Assembly: GCA_036924085.1 (NCBI GenBank)
Contig: JAVGWX010000025.1
Coordinates: 25,178,488-25,242,487, forward strand
Direction of reading: 5' to 3'
Source: Ariolimax columbianus
Lineage: Eukaryota > Mollusca > Gastropoda > Stylommatophora > Arionidae
Length of the DNA stretch: 64,000 nucleotides
Shown: piece by piece, positions 20,840-30,938 of the stretch
Layout: each line of letters begins with the position of its first letter
Position numbering within the stretch: the stretch's first letter is position 1
Made by a program: the position numbers and the translations under genes
The notes under the pieces: model-generated
The model's database searches: none
Told to the model about the DNA's origin: nothing
What the model saw: the letters and a program-made list of their open reading frames with translations, nothing else

Positions 20840-21061
20840 TTACTTAGTCGGTCCTTTTCTACCGTGAGGTTTAGAGGTTTTCCAGAGAGAACGCCACACT
20901 GCTTTATCCACCGTCTTTTTCCTGGCCTCTTTCCAATCCATCAATCGATCACTTAGAGAGTTTCGTATGTTGTCTTCCCGACGTACTTTGGGACGTCCTG
21001 TGGGGTTGTGTCCTTGACTTTTTATCTCCCCTGACCGATTTGGTTTCCGATCTTCTTCCAT
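20840..21061 (-). pseudogene. RTE-like LINE C-terminal fragment
   Basis: The minus strand reads RMEEDRKPNRSG, GRPKVRREDNIRNSLS, DWKEARKKTVDKAVWRSL and KTSKPHGRKGP, the usual end of RTE-type LINE polyproteins (GRPxxRWxDNI, then a WR.L...KP.RxGKGP ending). The coding sequence upstream breaks into a 42-bp tandem array, so only about 70 codons remain. Confidence 0.7.
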
Positions 21062-21062
21062 T

Positions 21063-21190
21063 CTACAGACATGGCCAAACCAGTTGGGACTGCTTCACTC
21101 GTGTCTACAGACATGGCCAAACCAGTTGGGACTGCTCCACTCGTGTCTACAGACATGGCCAAACCAGTTGGGACTGCTCCACTCGTGTAT
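21063..21190. repeat. 42-bp repeat, three copies, from a LINE coding end
   Basis: Copies start at 21063, 21105 and 21147 with CTACAGACATGGCCAAACCA. In the minus frame the first copy fits the LINE motif WFGHVCRMEEDR of the adjoining fragment, so the array arose by tandem duplication of LINE coding sequence. Confidence 0.85.
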
Positions 21191-21364
21191 GTAGGATATT
21201 TTCTAGTCACGCCACAATAAATGTATCTGTCTGCGAACAGAATGAAGGGCAGAATTATCATCGAGTTCATCATGTGTACTCGACGGTTGAAATACGACAC
21301 AGTGTAACCGAAGACTTTGCCACGATAATCGAAGAGAAAGCACATTACAAATAACATTAACTAG

Positions 21365-21640
21365 AGGGGACGGCGTGGCCTAGTGGTTAAGTGGCACGGC
21401 TCACAACCAGAAGGTGCTGGGTTCGATCCCCATCACAGCACCGGCCGTTACCCCGGGGAAGCAAACCCTTAGAAAATGCAGGAGGAAGCAGACCCTTACA
21501 TAAAATGAATGCTGAAGTCGGATGCACTGGGCCGACAGGCGCAAAATAAAAACCACAGTGTAACGCACACACGCCTTGGGGAATAGATAAATAAGGCGAA
21601 CGCAAAAAAAACAAAAAAACAAAACAAACAAACAAAAAAC
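21365..21640 (+). mobile_element. tRNA-derived SINE family 1, complete copy
   Basis: Starts AGGGGACGGCGTGGCCTAG with a good polymerase III box A (TGGCCTAGTGG) and box B (GGTTCGATCCC), followed by a body with GCTGAAGTCGGATGCACTGG and an A-rich tail. It is bounded by 10-bp target duplications CATTAACTAG at 21355-21364 and 21641-21650. Two further copies, both antisense, are at 23527-23767 and 43885-44140. Confidence 0.92.
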
Positions 21641-21801
21641 CATTAACTAGTTCATCCAAATAAAACGCCAATTCATAGTTCTCCTCTTGAGTTTTAGTAT
21701 AGCTCTTTGGGATAAAATTAGTTACTCTTAAATACATTTCATGTCTATGTCAGCTAAACTGTACCAAGTAGTTAATGTGCCCACTTGCTATCGTTCTACA
21801 G

Positions 21802-21939
21802 AGAATATGTGACCTGAGTGGCTGGAAGGATGGCAGCGACAAATTTGTGAAGGCCAAGCGTGTCTTTGCTGACATTTGGCGCTATCTACAGGACGACAGT
21901 GACACAAACCTTGACGGCAAAGTCACTGCCGACGAATGG
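21802..21939 (+). CDS. Calexcitin-like EF-hand protein, internal exon (exon a)
   Basis: A splice acceptor (TCGTTCTACAG) and donor (GAATGG|GTAACC) flank 46 codons reading RICDLSGWKDGSDKFVKA, then FADIWRYLQDDSDTNLDG and KVTADEW. DTNLDGKVTADE is a canonical 12-residue calcium loop (Asp1, Asn3, Asp5, Gly6, Val8, Glu12). The wording matches the second EF-hand region of calexcitin and sarcoplasmic calcium-binding proteins: an IC.L..W segment, then an IW helix before the loop. These are cytosolic calcium buffers and sensors; squid calexcitin also binds GTP. The exon ends in phase 0. The acceptor could be two bases further right. Exons for the N-terminal EF-hand were not found between 17480 and 21800 and may lie left of the window. 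Confidence 0.85.
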
Positions 21940-22212
21940 GTAACCAATGTCTAGAGCAGAATCCATTATATTATATTGTCTGTCAAGTTATGGCGCCAGA
22001 TATTATGGACAACTGTTCTCTTCTCTCATATGTCAAAACTGCAACCGTTGTTATTTTCAATCCGTGTTTCTATAGTTTCCTTAATACCGTGTATCTATTA
22101 TTTGCTTGGTACTCCTCTCGCTCTGAAGTCCATATTTGGTTTTACAGACACAAGCGGCTGATAGGCTTGGATCTATTCTTGTCAACCGTTTAACACCATT
22201 TAATTTTCTGCC

Positions 22213-22466
22213 CGTCTGTCTGCCTGTCTATCTATCCGTCCGTCTGTCTATCTATCGGTCCGTCTGTCATCTGTCCGTCCGTCTGTCTATCTGTCCGTCC
22301 GTCTGTCTATCTGTCCGTCCGTCTGTGTATCTGTCCGTCCGTCTGTGTATCTGTCTGTCCGTCTGTCTATCTGTCCGTCCGTCTATCTATCTGTCCGCCT
22401 GTCTGTCTATCTGTCCGTCCGTCTGTCTATCTGCCCATCTGTCTACCTGTCTATCTGTCCGTCCGT
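22213..22466. repeat. GTCTATCTGTCCGTCC minisatellite in intron
   Basis: Imperfect 12- to 20-bp pyrimidine-rich repeats of GTCTGTCTATCTGTCCGTCC, about 250 bp, in the intron between exons a and b. Open frames over it are artefacts. Confidence 0.95.
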
Positions 22467-22895
22467 TTGTAAACACCATGACTAGCGTTGGCCCTACTTT
22501 CGATCAGATCTCAAAGTTCATAGCTTTTTGCCTCTGTTAGTGACCATAGTCGCTGTCCCACCAGAAGTATGTAATTTAACATTTTAAGACTTTTCGTTCC
22601 TCTACATTAGTCACAGTCAATTTTGACATTGATAAAATATAGTTGTTTATTTGCCTGTGTGTCTCTATTGTAAAATGCTTAGATGTCCTAGTCGGGATGA
22701 GAGTCGGCGTTTCACCAAATTTGCTCCATGGACTCCTGCATTACTTTATTTCTGTGAACCAGGGATAGTTAGATACATGCTCGCTTTGACGACCCCACGA
22801 TTGAAATGCACATTTCTACCAATGACCAGCGGTGGTTAGAATTCATGCTACAAGATTCTCCACATCGTTATTCTGTCCGCCCCCCCCCCCCCCCA
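22467..22895. other. Intron sequence with poly-C run
   Basis: No gene recognised. A C homopolymer-like run lies at about 22880-22896. The 3' part may already belong to the RTE-like fragment that follows. Confidence 0.4.
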
Positions 22896-22974
22896 CCCAT
22901 TCTGATGATCTGGCAATTCAATGCTAAATTTGGATAATCCCATCATTACTGGGACGGAAGGGTAGGGGAGGGGT

Positions 22975-23512
22975 CTTGGGGTACATGGCACAGGATACTG
23001 CAACAGTAATGGCCAACTATTGCTGAACTTCTGTGCCTTTCATGACCTCAGCATCACATGTTTCGTCTGCTCACCCGAAAAAATATGGTGTATGCACCCT
23101 CGATCTAAACTGCCATATCTCATCGATGAATGCTGGGCAGACCACAGACTCACTGTCTGCAAGTTTAATATTCATTTGGAGCATATTTCCGTCTTTGCGG
23201 ACGAAAGTCTGTAAATAGCTTTATAATGTCCAAGCTACAAAGCACGTGCACTGACCTGAGCGATCGTCTGGCCAGAGATAAGTCCCCATTGTAGAAAATA
23301 GATGGGCCTTTTATAGAGGTGACATTAACCTCTCTGCAACGGAGTGTTTGGGACATGCGTCTTGAAGGAGTAATAATTGGTTCGATTAAAACAACGCAGC
23401 TGTCAAGCTCTTGCTGAATGAAAACACCATCGGTTCTTCTGATTGTTCTAAAGCAACACCTTCTCATCTTTCAGGAGGACTGAATTCTGCAGCAGACGTG
23501 TGTTGGAATGCG
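22975..23512 (+). pseudogene. RTE-type LINE endonuclease fragment
   Basis: Plus-strand remnants of the element often mis-annotated as craniofacial development protein 2. It reads GTGYCNSNGQLLLNFCAFHD (endonuclease GNxNGxxLLxFC motif), MHPRSKLPYLIDECW and ADHRLTVCKFNIHLEH (DHRL catalytic box). About 200 bp later come NNWFD and AVKLLLNENTI, matching the linker after the endonuclease. Several frame changes occur. It is interrupted at 23513 by SINE family 1. Confidence 0.7.
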
Positions 23513-23526
23513 TCCGGTAAAGATTT

Positions 23527-23767
23527 TTTTTTCTTCTTTTTTTGCGATCGCCTTAATTCTCTATTCCCCAAGGCGTTGCACTGTGGTTTTTATGTTGCGC
23601 CTGTCGGCCCAGTGCATCCGACTTCATTTTATGTAAGGGTCTGCTTCCTCCTGCATTTTCTAAGGGTTTGCTTCCCCGGTTTAACGGCCGGTGCTGTGGT
23701 GGGGATCGAACCCAGCACCTACTGGTTGTGAGCCGTGACACTTAACCACTAGCCCACGCCGTTCCCA
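23527..23767 (-). mobile_element. SINE family 1, antisense copy
   Basis: Reverse-complement copy of the 21365 SINE, with box A and box B at its high-coordinate end (GGGATCGAACCC on the plus strand is box B reversed). Flanked by 13-bp direct repeats CCGGTAAAGATTT at 23514-23526 and 23768-23780. Confidence 0.92.
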
Positions 23768-23780
23768 CCGGTAAAGATTT

Positions 23781-24552
23781 AAGAACCTCGATGACTGAGT
23801 TATTTTCAACGATGCCAGGCCTTCTGTAACTTATAAATATCAGCGAAATGTGTTGTCTGATCGCTGTAAAGACCAATCCTGGAACGGCATACGCTGCCAC
23901 ATTCAGGTTACACAGGTGTTGGACCGGCTGTTGAATCGTCGCGCGTTTTGTATTGTCAGACAGGACGTTTGTACTGAGCCTCCGTGATGGCTGTACTCTC
24001 TGTGATCTGAGCACTTTCGGTGAGACTAGCCGATCAGGTCGTACGGGTTTGTGCAGGCATCTTCCAGCAGGTGACGTCAATATTGCAGCTTGTCAAGCCT
24101 TTGTGTCCATGTATCTATTCTTCTGCCCTCCTGGTGAGCATCTGCCTCCTTTGAGCTCACAGTATAACAGATAATTAAGTATGCGCTTACCTGGCATGCG
24201 AACAGCTTGTACCGTTCACCTTAGCGAAGTCAGTTTCAGAAATGCATAAATGCTTAGTTTGTTAGATTTTCTAAGAATTTCAGAGTTAAGCCCCTTGTCC
24301 TGGCCACCTGATCCTGGGCACACTTCTGCTCTGTACTGTCCATGTTTCCCAGACATGTAGCAGAGTGGACATCACAACATCACGACACACCCTTACCTTA
24401 GTGTCAACACTTTTGCCTTGTCAATTCCAGACAGTTTGGTGTACTTAGCCACAGTCCTAACGACTTCACCACTTACTCAATGCCATACGAGGACATCACG
24501 ATTAAAACAAAACGAAGAAAATAAACTGGTAATGACCAGTTGAGCTGATCAA
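23781..24552. other. Intron sequence, nothing recognised
   Basis: A 112-codon minus-strand frame (23742-24080) overlaps the SINE edge and has no recognisable domain. No repeats or RNA genes were seen. Confidence 0.4.
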
Positions 24553-25040
24553 GTAAACTACTGTTTTCAGGTCAGGTCATCCCGTAACCGGTGAAATCGT
24601 TGGGGCATACATACAGACATCCTCACAACGCCACGCCACCCCTCTCTGTCAGATGCCGCTGCCTGTGACTCTTCTGGTCGGAGATTGGTCCATTCTTTTA
24701 TGTTGTCCTCCCATCTCTTTTTGGGACGGCCTCTTCGTCGTTTGCCTTGCACCTTTCCGTGGAGGATTGTATTTGCAAGACCATTGATCCCGATATGTGA
24801 CCGTACCTAGCGAGTTTCTTTCTTTTGACAGTTGCCAAGAAGTCTTCAAAAGGCCCTATTGCTGTTGTAATTCTATCTCGTATTTCCTCATTTGTAACTC
24901 GATCTTTGTACGTGGCGTTTAAAAGTCTTCGGAAACATTTAATCTCCAAGGCCTGTATCCTTCGTTGAAGGTCAGCTGCAACTGTCCATGTCTCACAAGC
25001 ATAGAGGAATATTGACAGGACCAGTGTGCGCATTACACTG
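24553..25040 (-). pseudogene. RTE-like LINE C-terminal fragment
   Basis: The minus strand reads MRTLVLSIFLYACETWTVAA, LQRRIQALEIKCFRRLLNAT, YKDRVTNEEIRDRI, LATVKRKKLARYGHISGS, then (frame change) GKRRRGRPKKRWEDNIKEW and a terminal PQRFHRLRDD. This is the standard C-terminus of a widespread invertebrate RTE-type LINE. One frameshift near 24720 breaks it. Confidence 0.85.
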
Positions 25041-25149
25041 TTTTAGTACACATAAAAACATGTTAGATAATGTATAACTAGAGGTCTAGTCTTTGGAAGG
25101 ATCGCTGACACCTCATTCAGTGTGTTCTGGTTAATCTTTCCCTGAGCAG

Positions 25150-25285
25150 GTAAGAATGTGGCAAAGACTCAACAAAGAACATTTATCAAGGAAAAAAGAT
25201 AAACATTCTGAAGACAAAGATGATGCTATTCCCGACTGGTTTCAGCGATATATTGAATACAAGTTTGATCTGTTTGACAGAACAG
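25150..25285 (+). CDS. Calexcitin-like EF-hand protein, exon b
   Basis: Acceptor TCCCTGAGCAG|GTAAGAATG and donor GAACAG|GTGAGG. Joined in phase 0 to exon a it continues ...ADEW-VRMWQRLNKEHLSR, DDAIPDWFQRYIEYKFDLFD and RTG. This matches the calexcitin/SCP pattern EEW.KMW..., PEWL.KYM.FMFD. between the second and third EF-hands. A Lys/Asp-rich insert (KKDKHSEDKDD) is specific to this copy. The exon ends one base into a glycine codon inside the third calcium loop, which exon c completes. A TTC-rich LINE tail starts only about 7 bases after the donor. Confidence 0.88.
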
Positions 25286-25289
25286 GTGA

Positions 25290-25575
25290 GGAGTCTTCTT
25301 CTTCTTCTTCTTCTTCTTCTTCTTCTTCTTCTTCTTCTTCTTCGGCTTCTTCTTCTTTCTTCTTCTTCTTCTTCTTCTTTTTCTTTTTTCTTCTTCTTCT
25401 TCTTCTTCTTCTTCTTCTTCTTCTTCTTCTTCTTTCTTCTTCTTCTTCTTCTTCTTCTTCTACTTCTTCTGCTTCTTTTTCTTTCTTCTTCTTCTTCTTT
25501 CTTTTTTCTTCTTCTTCTTCTTCCTTCTTCTTCTTCTTCATCTTCTTCTTCTTCATCTTATTCTTCTTTGATCAA
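25290..25575. repeat. TTC microsatellite, the GAA tail of LINE E
   Basis: About 285 bp of nearly pure TTC with occasional T or G changes. On the minus strand it is a GAA repeat directly following the 3' end of LINE E, the same tail type as LINEs A and B. It lies just downstream of the exon b donor. Confidence 0.9.
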
Positions 25576-27318
25576 CTGATTCTATGCTTCGAACCCGATG
25601 AGGTTCGCGAAGGAGACTATGGCATCATCCGTCTCCGCCACAGCTTTCCGTGCATGGTCGCGTCCAAGGGTCACGCTGCTTCTCGTTGGGCTGCTGACCA
25701 GCGCAGTCTTGAAGGATATGTTCTGTTTGCTTGGGTGCTTCACAATCGAATGTGACAGTGTCTTTAAGACCCATTCTGGGTAAGTGGACCTTGATTTTAA
25801 AATCTCCCGTTCCTAGTCTGGAAAGGATTGTCTGCAAAGCGTGTCTATGCTGTCATTTCTTGGCTTGCATTCTTTGTGTTGGTCTCTCTATTCCGTCCTA
25901 TTGGGTCGTTTGGCTTGACTTGGCTTCGTTCGTTCTCAATATCTCGCTACCAAGCCCTGACATGGGCCTAAGTAGCAGAATGAAGTCCAGAGAACGGAAT
26001 GCGTTGTATCGTAGTTTACAGCTTGACTGCGATATTTGCACCTTCCGGTCCAACACATCCAACTTTAGCAAGCATTTTTTAGTACCGGGTTAGCATCGCC
26101 TCTTCGATCCCTTCTCCTTAGCCAGTCTGCCCTGCTGCAGCCCGTTATCCAGGATCACCGCTAGGAGGTATAGAAGGATCTTGGCAGCTCTGGGTCGCTG
26201 TCCTTGACGCTAGAAGTCAGCTCTGGTTCGCTGTCCTTGACGCTAGAAGTCAGCTATGGGTCGCTGACCGCTGCGGCTGATGCGCTGCTCCAGTGAGTCG
26301 TTTGATGAGTGTCTTTGCTTCTTTATAGCTCTGTGGATGGGAAGTCTACGTGCCACCACTTCCGGATTCTTCGAGCTCTTCTGTATTCTCGTTTTCAGTG
26401 ATCCCAGAGTGGACCGGGGTCCATTGTAAGACTAAATCTGTGTTTTGAGACAGCAATCCTATGTTGTATTTTATTTCATGTGAGAGTCCATCTTGTTTGG
26501 GGCTTAAAATTACTTGGAGTACACTCCTGGAGTCTTTTAGAATGACCATTTTCCTTGTAGTTATGTTTTGGCTGTTAAGAATCTGAATTGATGCATGGAC
26601 AGCTCTTGCTTCAGCTCTGAAATTGGAACAGGTCCCACCTGCTGTTATGGAGTGATTTTATTTGTCGCGATTGGAGTGTTCTATGTAGATTCCACTGCCT
26701 CCCATTTTATCACTCACCGAGATAGATCCATCTGTGTACACGTGGGTCAAGGAGTTGCTAGGGTACTGTCTCTTGAGCTTCTGTAGAACGTGTGTCCAAG
26801 AGTTGCTAGGGTACTGTCTCTTGAGCTTCTGTAGAATGTGGATTTTTTTGTTCTGTTGCTGACTGCTCACTTTTCTTCGTTAGCCCTGGAACCTCCAAGA
26901 TTATTTTCGACCGGTCCTGACTCTGTGTCTGGGGTTCTGGAATGCGTGTTTCACTCTTTTTGGTTTCAGCTTCAATGATGTCTGCGTGTTTTCTGTGGAT
27001 TCCTCTGGCCAGATGGTTGGGGCTTACCCTTACTGGTCTGTTGTTTGTTTTGTTCTCTCTTGGAACTTTTGGTGTAGAGGATGATCAGGTAGACGCTTTA
27101 GTTTTTCAAACTGAGTAAGGAATTTGTATTCTCTCCTTCATTCAAGGGGCTCAATATTTGCTATTCTTCCCAGCTCTGTGATTGGAGTACTTTTCAATGC
27201 CCAATGGTAATTCTGAGACCCATATTTTGGACTAGTTTTCGTATGTTTGTGTTAGCCGAATGTTGACCAAGTGCTAGAAGCATATTCCATAATTAGTCTG
27301 ATTGCATCAGTGTAGACT
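25576..27318 (-). pseudogene. LINE E, RNase H-bearing non-LTR element, 3' half
   Basis: The minus strand reads, from the high end, RLIMEYASSTW, ALKSTPITELGRIANIEPL (RT connection region, about 27150-27300), then HVYTDGSISVSDKMGGSGIY (RNase H, about 26700), SRSVLQVILSPKQDG, LVLQWTPVHSGITENENTEE and, after an inserted SINE, FKIKVHLPRMGLKDTVTFDC plus PKQTEHILQDCAG (about 25640-25800). A 51-bp duplication sits just before the TDGS box. It is 5'-truncated, with frameshifts. The GAA tail follows at 25575. Confidence 0.8.
25905..26304 (-). mobile_element. SINE-like family 2, second copy inside LINE E
   Basis: About 85-90% similar by eye to 19769-20185, sharing AAGTAGCAGAATG, GAACGGAATGCGTTGT and GGTCGCTGACCGCTGCGG. 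It separates the RNase H region of LINE E from its C-terminus. GTCGTTTG at 25905-25912 and 26297-26304 is the likely 8-bp target duplication. Confidence 0.8.
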
Positions 27319-27319
27319 T

Positions 27320-28122
27320 GCTTGAGTTGTAACTTAACTTAACTTAACTTAACTTAACTTAACTTAGTTTAACTTATCTTAACTTAACTTAACGTTTTTA
27401 TCCTGGTTTAGAAGACTCATCAGAGTCTGTAGACAACCAGTTACATTAGCATTACCTTGATCTAAAAGCTATACACATCCAATCTTTGCTTAAATGCATT
27501 AACTGTCCCTGCCTCCAATACCTCCTGGGACAATGCATTCCAAGCATTCACCAATCTCTGGCTAAAAAAATATTGTCTAATATCTAATCTGGACCTCTTT
27601 TTAGTTAATTTGTATATGTGTCCTTTTGTTCTCGGTGGTTGTATTTTGAAGAAAAAAAACTTGTTATAGTCTAATTTATCCATTCCTCTGATCATCTTAT
27701 TAACCTGTATTGTCACCTCGAATTATTCACTTTTCTAGACACTGTAGGCCGGTTTTTCTGAGTCTTTCCTCATAACTGTAATTCTGAAATCCCACTATCC
27801 GTTTTGTCGCTCTTCTTTGTATCCTTTCCAGCATGTTGATATCCCCTCTATGATAAGAACTTCACACCTGTACACAGTACTCCAATCTAGGTCTAATTTA
27901 TGCTTTATACAGGTTAACAATAACTTCATTACTCCTATGTTTAATATTTCTTTTTATCATACCTAACATTGCATTTGCCGTATTCACTGCTACCTGGACT
28001 TGCTCACTTTTCATGTGGGCTCTATTGTAACCATTAGGTCCCTTTCCTTATCTATCATACTAATATTGTTTTTCGCCCATTCTGTAATTATGTTCCATAT
28101 TGGATCTACCCATGTGGATTAG
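27320..28122 (-). mobile_element. CR1/L2-like LINE, 3' fragment
   Basis: Antisense relative of 13948-15274. It has a tail of AACTT repeats (27325-27395), then (minus strand) [56 protein letters not shown] and upstream RT remnants to about 28122. The frame is broken by indels (for example an A-run at about 27650). Confidence 0.85.
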
Positions 28123-28309
28123 AGAAGAATCGGAGGAAAGAAAACAGGCACAAAATTAAGAAAGTAACTAGTCCAGATGGAAAACAGCAACACGTATAAG
28201 TCATCGAGTAGAGTGAATTCCAGGCAAATGCCTGACGGCATTCATAATGAATTAAAACATCAGAGCAATGTTAGACAAGCAGCCGGTTCAGCGCCATCTT
28301 TGCTGCTCT

Positions 28310-28405
28310 TGTAGAAGGTATGATGTCGGGAAAGGTAGAGGCAGACAAAGATCGATATGGTGCCAAGATGTCAAGGAATGTTTGGGCAAGACAAATATAT
28401 TATCT
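28310..28405 (+). pseudogene. Short RTE-like LINE C-terminal remnant
   Basis: VEGMMSGK, then GRGRQ and RWCQDVKECLG can be read across frames, the same GKRGRGRPRRRWxQDIQE motif seen intact at about 40720-40780. Confidence 0.5.
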
Positions 28406-28467
28406 ACGTAACTGGAGCTTAGTGTGTTCACTCAGCGACGTATACATAGAAACACACATGTACACAT

Positions 28468-28570
28468 ACACAGCTTTGTACATACACAGCTTTGTACATA
28501 TACAGCTTTGTACATACACAGTTTTGTACATACACAGTTTTGTACATACACAGCTTTGTACATACACAAA
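28468..28570. repeat. 16-bp tandem repeat
   Basis: About six copies of TACACAGCTTTGTACA, a near-palindromic unit (TGTACA core). Confidence 0.9.
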
Positions 28571-28669
28571 TACATAAACGCTAAATATGTATGTTCTATC
28601 GCGGAATTAGTGTTACAGAGTCTACCGAGATGTGACACAACTGAGTAGAACACATCAGTGCAGGGTTGT

Positions 28670-29357
28670 GTATTAGAAAGATAGAGAAGGACAGGGACTT
28701 AGGGGTTATAATAGATTATACAGGTAAGGTGAGGGAGCAAGTTCAGAAAGCAGTAAAAAGGGCAAATGCAATGTTAGGTATGATAAAAAGAAATATTAAA
28801 CATAGGAGCAAGGAAGTGATCTTCAAACTGTATAAAGCTTTAGTTAAACCTAGATTGGAGTACTGTGTACAGGTGGGGAGTCCTTATCATAGAAGGGATA
28901 TAAACATGCTGGAAAGAATACAAAAAAGAGCGACATAGCTGATAGTGGGATTCCAGAATTACAGTTATTAGGAAAGACTCAGAAAAACCGGCCTACAGTG
29001 TCTAGTAGAGAGAAGAATTCGTGGTGACTTAATACAGGTTTATAAGATGATCAGAGGAATTGATAAATTAGACTATAACAAGTTTTTTAAAAAATACAGC
29101 CACCCACAATAACAAGAGGGCATAGCTACAAGTTGATTAAAAAGAGGTCCAGATTAGATATTAGGAAATATTGTTTTAGTCAGAGAGTGGTGAATGCTTG
29201 GAATGCATTGCCAGGGGAGGTAGTGGAAGCAGGGACAGTTAATGCATTTAAGAATAAATTAGATGCGCATAGCTTTTAGAGCAAGGTGATGTAAATGAAA
29301 CTGGTTGTATACAGACTCTGCAGGGTCTTCTAAACCAGTATAAAGACGTTGAGTTAT
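28670..29357 (+). mobile_element. CR1/L2-like LINE, 3' fragment
   Basis: Plus-strand fragment from RKIEKDRDLGVIIDYTGKV through [50 protein letters not shown] and the conserved C-terminus to CCAGTATAAAGACG. A stop follows KRAT, and later frameshifts show it is dead. Confidence 0.85.
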
Positions 29358-29501
29358 AAGAATCGCGTTAGTGGAACACATCCAGTACCGAAATCGTTGG
29401 CAACGTGATATATATTTGGTTTATTATAACATTATCGCATAATTAAATACACACACGTATTTAGGCATGCATCTAATCCTTGATGGCTTCCGCACTTTCA
29501 G

Positions 29502-29599
29502 GAGATGGCGTTATAGACATTGATGAGTTTGAGTACGTGCTAGGAGACTTTGGAGTGTCACCCAAAGATGCCAGAACGGCTTTCCTGCTGTTTTCTGGG
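29502..29599 (+). CDS. Calexcitin-like EF-hand protein, exon c
   Basis: Acceptor CCGCACTTTCAG and donor TCTGGG|GTAAGTTG. With the last base of exon b it reads GDGVIDIDEFEYVLGDFGVS, PKDARTAFLLFSG. The joined loop DRTGDGVIDIDE is a canonical EF-hand (Asp1, Thr3, Asp5, Gly6, Ile8, Glu12). The pattern matches the third EF-hand of calexcitin/SCP: DTSGD.IID.HEY, then YGI...D...AF..LS. The exon ends in phase 0. Its last 25 bases plus donor have been duplicated many times in the following intron. Confidence 0.9.
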
Positions 29600-30660
29600 G
29601 TAAGTTGATGTTTCTGGACATGGTCCACCTCTTGGTATCCTTTTGGAGTAAGTATTTGTTTCAGGACATGGCCAAGTTCCTGCTGCTTTCTGGGGTAAGT
29701 TGATGTTTCAGGACATGGCCCAGTTCCTGCTGTTTTCTGGGGTAAGTTGATGTTTCTGGACATGGTCCACCTCTTGGTATCCTTTTGGAGTAAGTATTTG
29801 TTTCAGGACATGGCCAAGTTCCTGCTGCTTTCTGGGGTAAGTTGATGTTTCAGGACATGGCCCAGTTCCTACTATTTCTGGGTAAGTTGATGTTTCAGGA
29901 TATGGCCCAGTTCCTGCTGCTTTCTGAGGTAAGTTGATGTTTCTTGACATGGTCCACCTCTTGGTATCCTTTTGGAGTAAGTATTTGTTTCAGGACATGG
30001 CCAAGTTCCTGCTGCTTTCTGGGGTAAGTTGATGTTTCAGGGCATGGCCCAGTTCCTACTATTTCTGGGTAATATATGTTTTAGGACATGGCCCAGTTCC
30101 TGCTGCTTTCTGGGGTAAAATGATGTTTCACGACATTACCCAGTTTTTTTCTGTTCTCTGGAGTTTGATGTTTCTAGACATTGCCCAGTTTTGACTGCTT
30201 TTTGCGGTAAATTGATGTTTCAGGACATTATCCAATCACTGCTGCTCTCTCGGGCAAGTTAATGTCTGAGCACATCACTCATTTCCTGCTGTTCTCTTGA
30301 GTAAATTGATGTTGAAGACAATCGCCCAGTTCCTGCTGTTCTTTAGGGTAAGTTGATGTTTAAGACAATCGCCCAGTTCTTTTACGGTAAGTTGATGTTT
30401 AAGAAAATTGGTCAATTCTTGGAGGTAAGTTGATGTTTAAGACAATCTCCCAATTCTTTGAGGTAAGTTGATGTTTAAGAAAATCGCCCAAATCTTTGAA
30501 GTAAGTTGATGTTTAAGACAATCTCCGAATTCTTGGAGGTAAGTTGATGTTTAAGGCAATCGCCCAATTCTTTGAGGTAAGTTGATGTTTAAGAAAATCG
30601 CCCACATCTTTGAAGTAAGTTGATGTTTAAGGCAATCGCCCAGTTTCTGCTGTTCTCTGG
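29600..30660 (+). repeat. Intronic array of duplicated exon-end/splice-donor units
   Basis: Over about 1 kb the sequence TTCCTGCTG(C/T)TTTCTGGGG followed by TAAGTTGATGTTTCAGGACA recurs, first in roughly 45- to 95-bp units (29600-30130), then as a 38-bp form lacking the exon-like part (about 30290-30650). At least fifteen perfect GTAAGTTGATG donors are present. Several units place TTTCAG, exactly 30 exon-like bases and GTAAGT in a row (29665-29694, 29712-29741, 29807-29836), each reading DMA(K/Q)FLL(L/F)SG. Confidence 0.85.
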
Positions 30661-30935
30661 CTCTTGGCTAAATTGATGTGGCTATGAGAGTGCGAGTAAA
30701 GAGCTCGTGACGAATCTGTTCCGGCGGTGAGTGGGGGAACGAGGGGAAGGGGGTGGGGAGTAGTGAGAGGCGAGTGCGATGTGGTTTGAGGGGGCAGGAT
30801 GTCCTCTACAATAAGTCAAGTGTAAGGTTTCGGGGAATGAGGCTGCAAAAAAGTCCAGTGTTGGAGGAATGGATCTGCCACAAGTCCTGTGGAGAGCTCA
30901 CACCAGGCTGTGTGGGGGTCAGCTACGAGATTTTT
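30661..30935. other. G-rich intron spacer
   Basis: No gene recognised. A G-rich stretch (about 30728-30765) precedes the 17-bp array. Confidence 0.35.
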
Positions 30936-30938
30936 GAA

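Noticed and set aside
22975..23512. Host craniofacial development protein 2-like gene
   Set aside because: The similarity is to RTE-type LINE endonuclease sequence that is often given that name; the frame is broken and a SINE interrupts it.
25242..25556. Lys/Glu-rich minus-strand protein
   Set aside because: This is the GAA microsatellite tail of LINE E.
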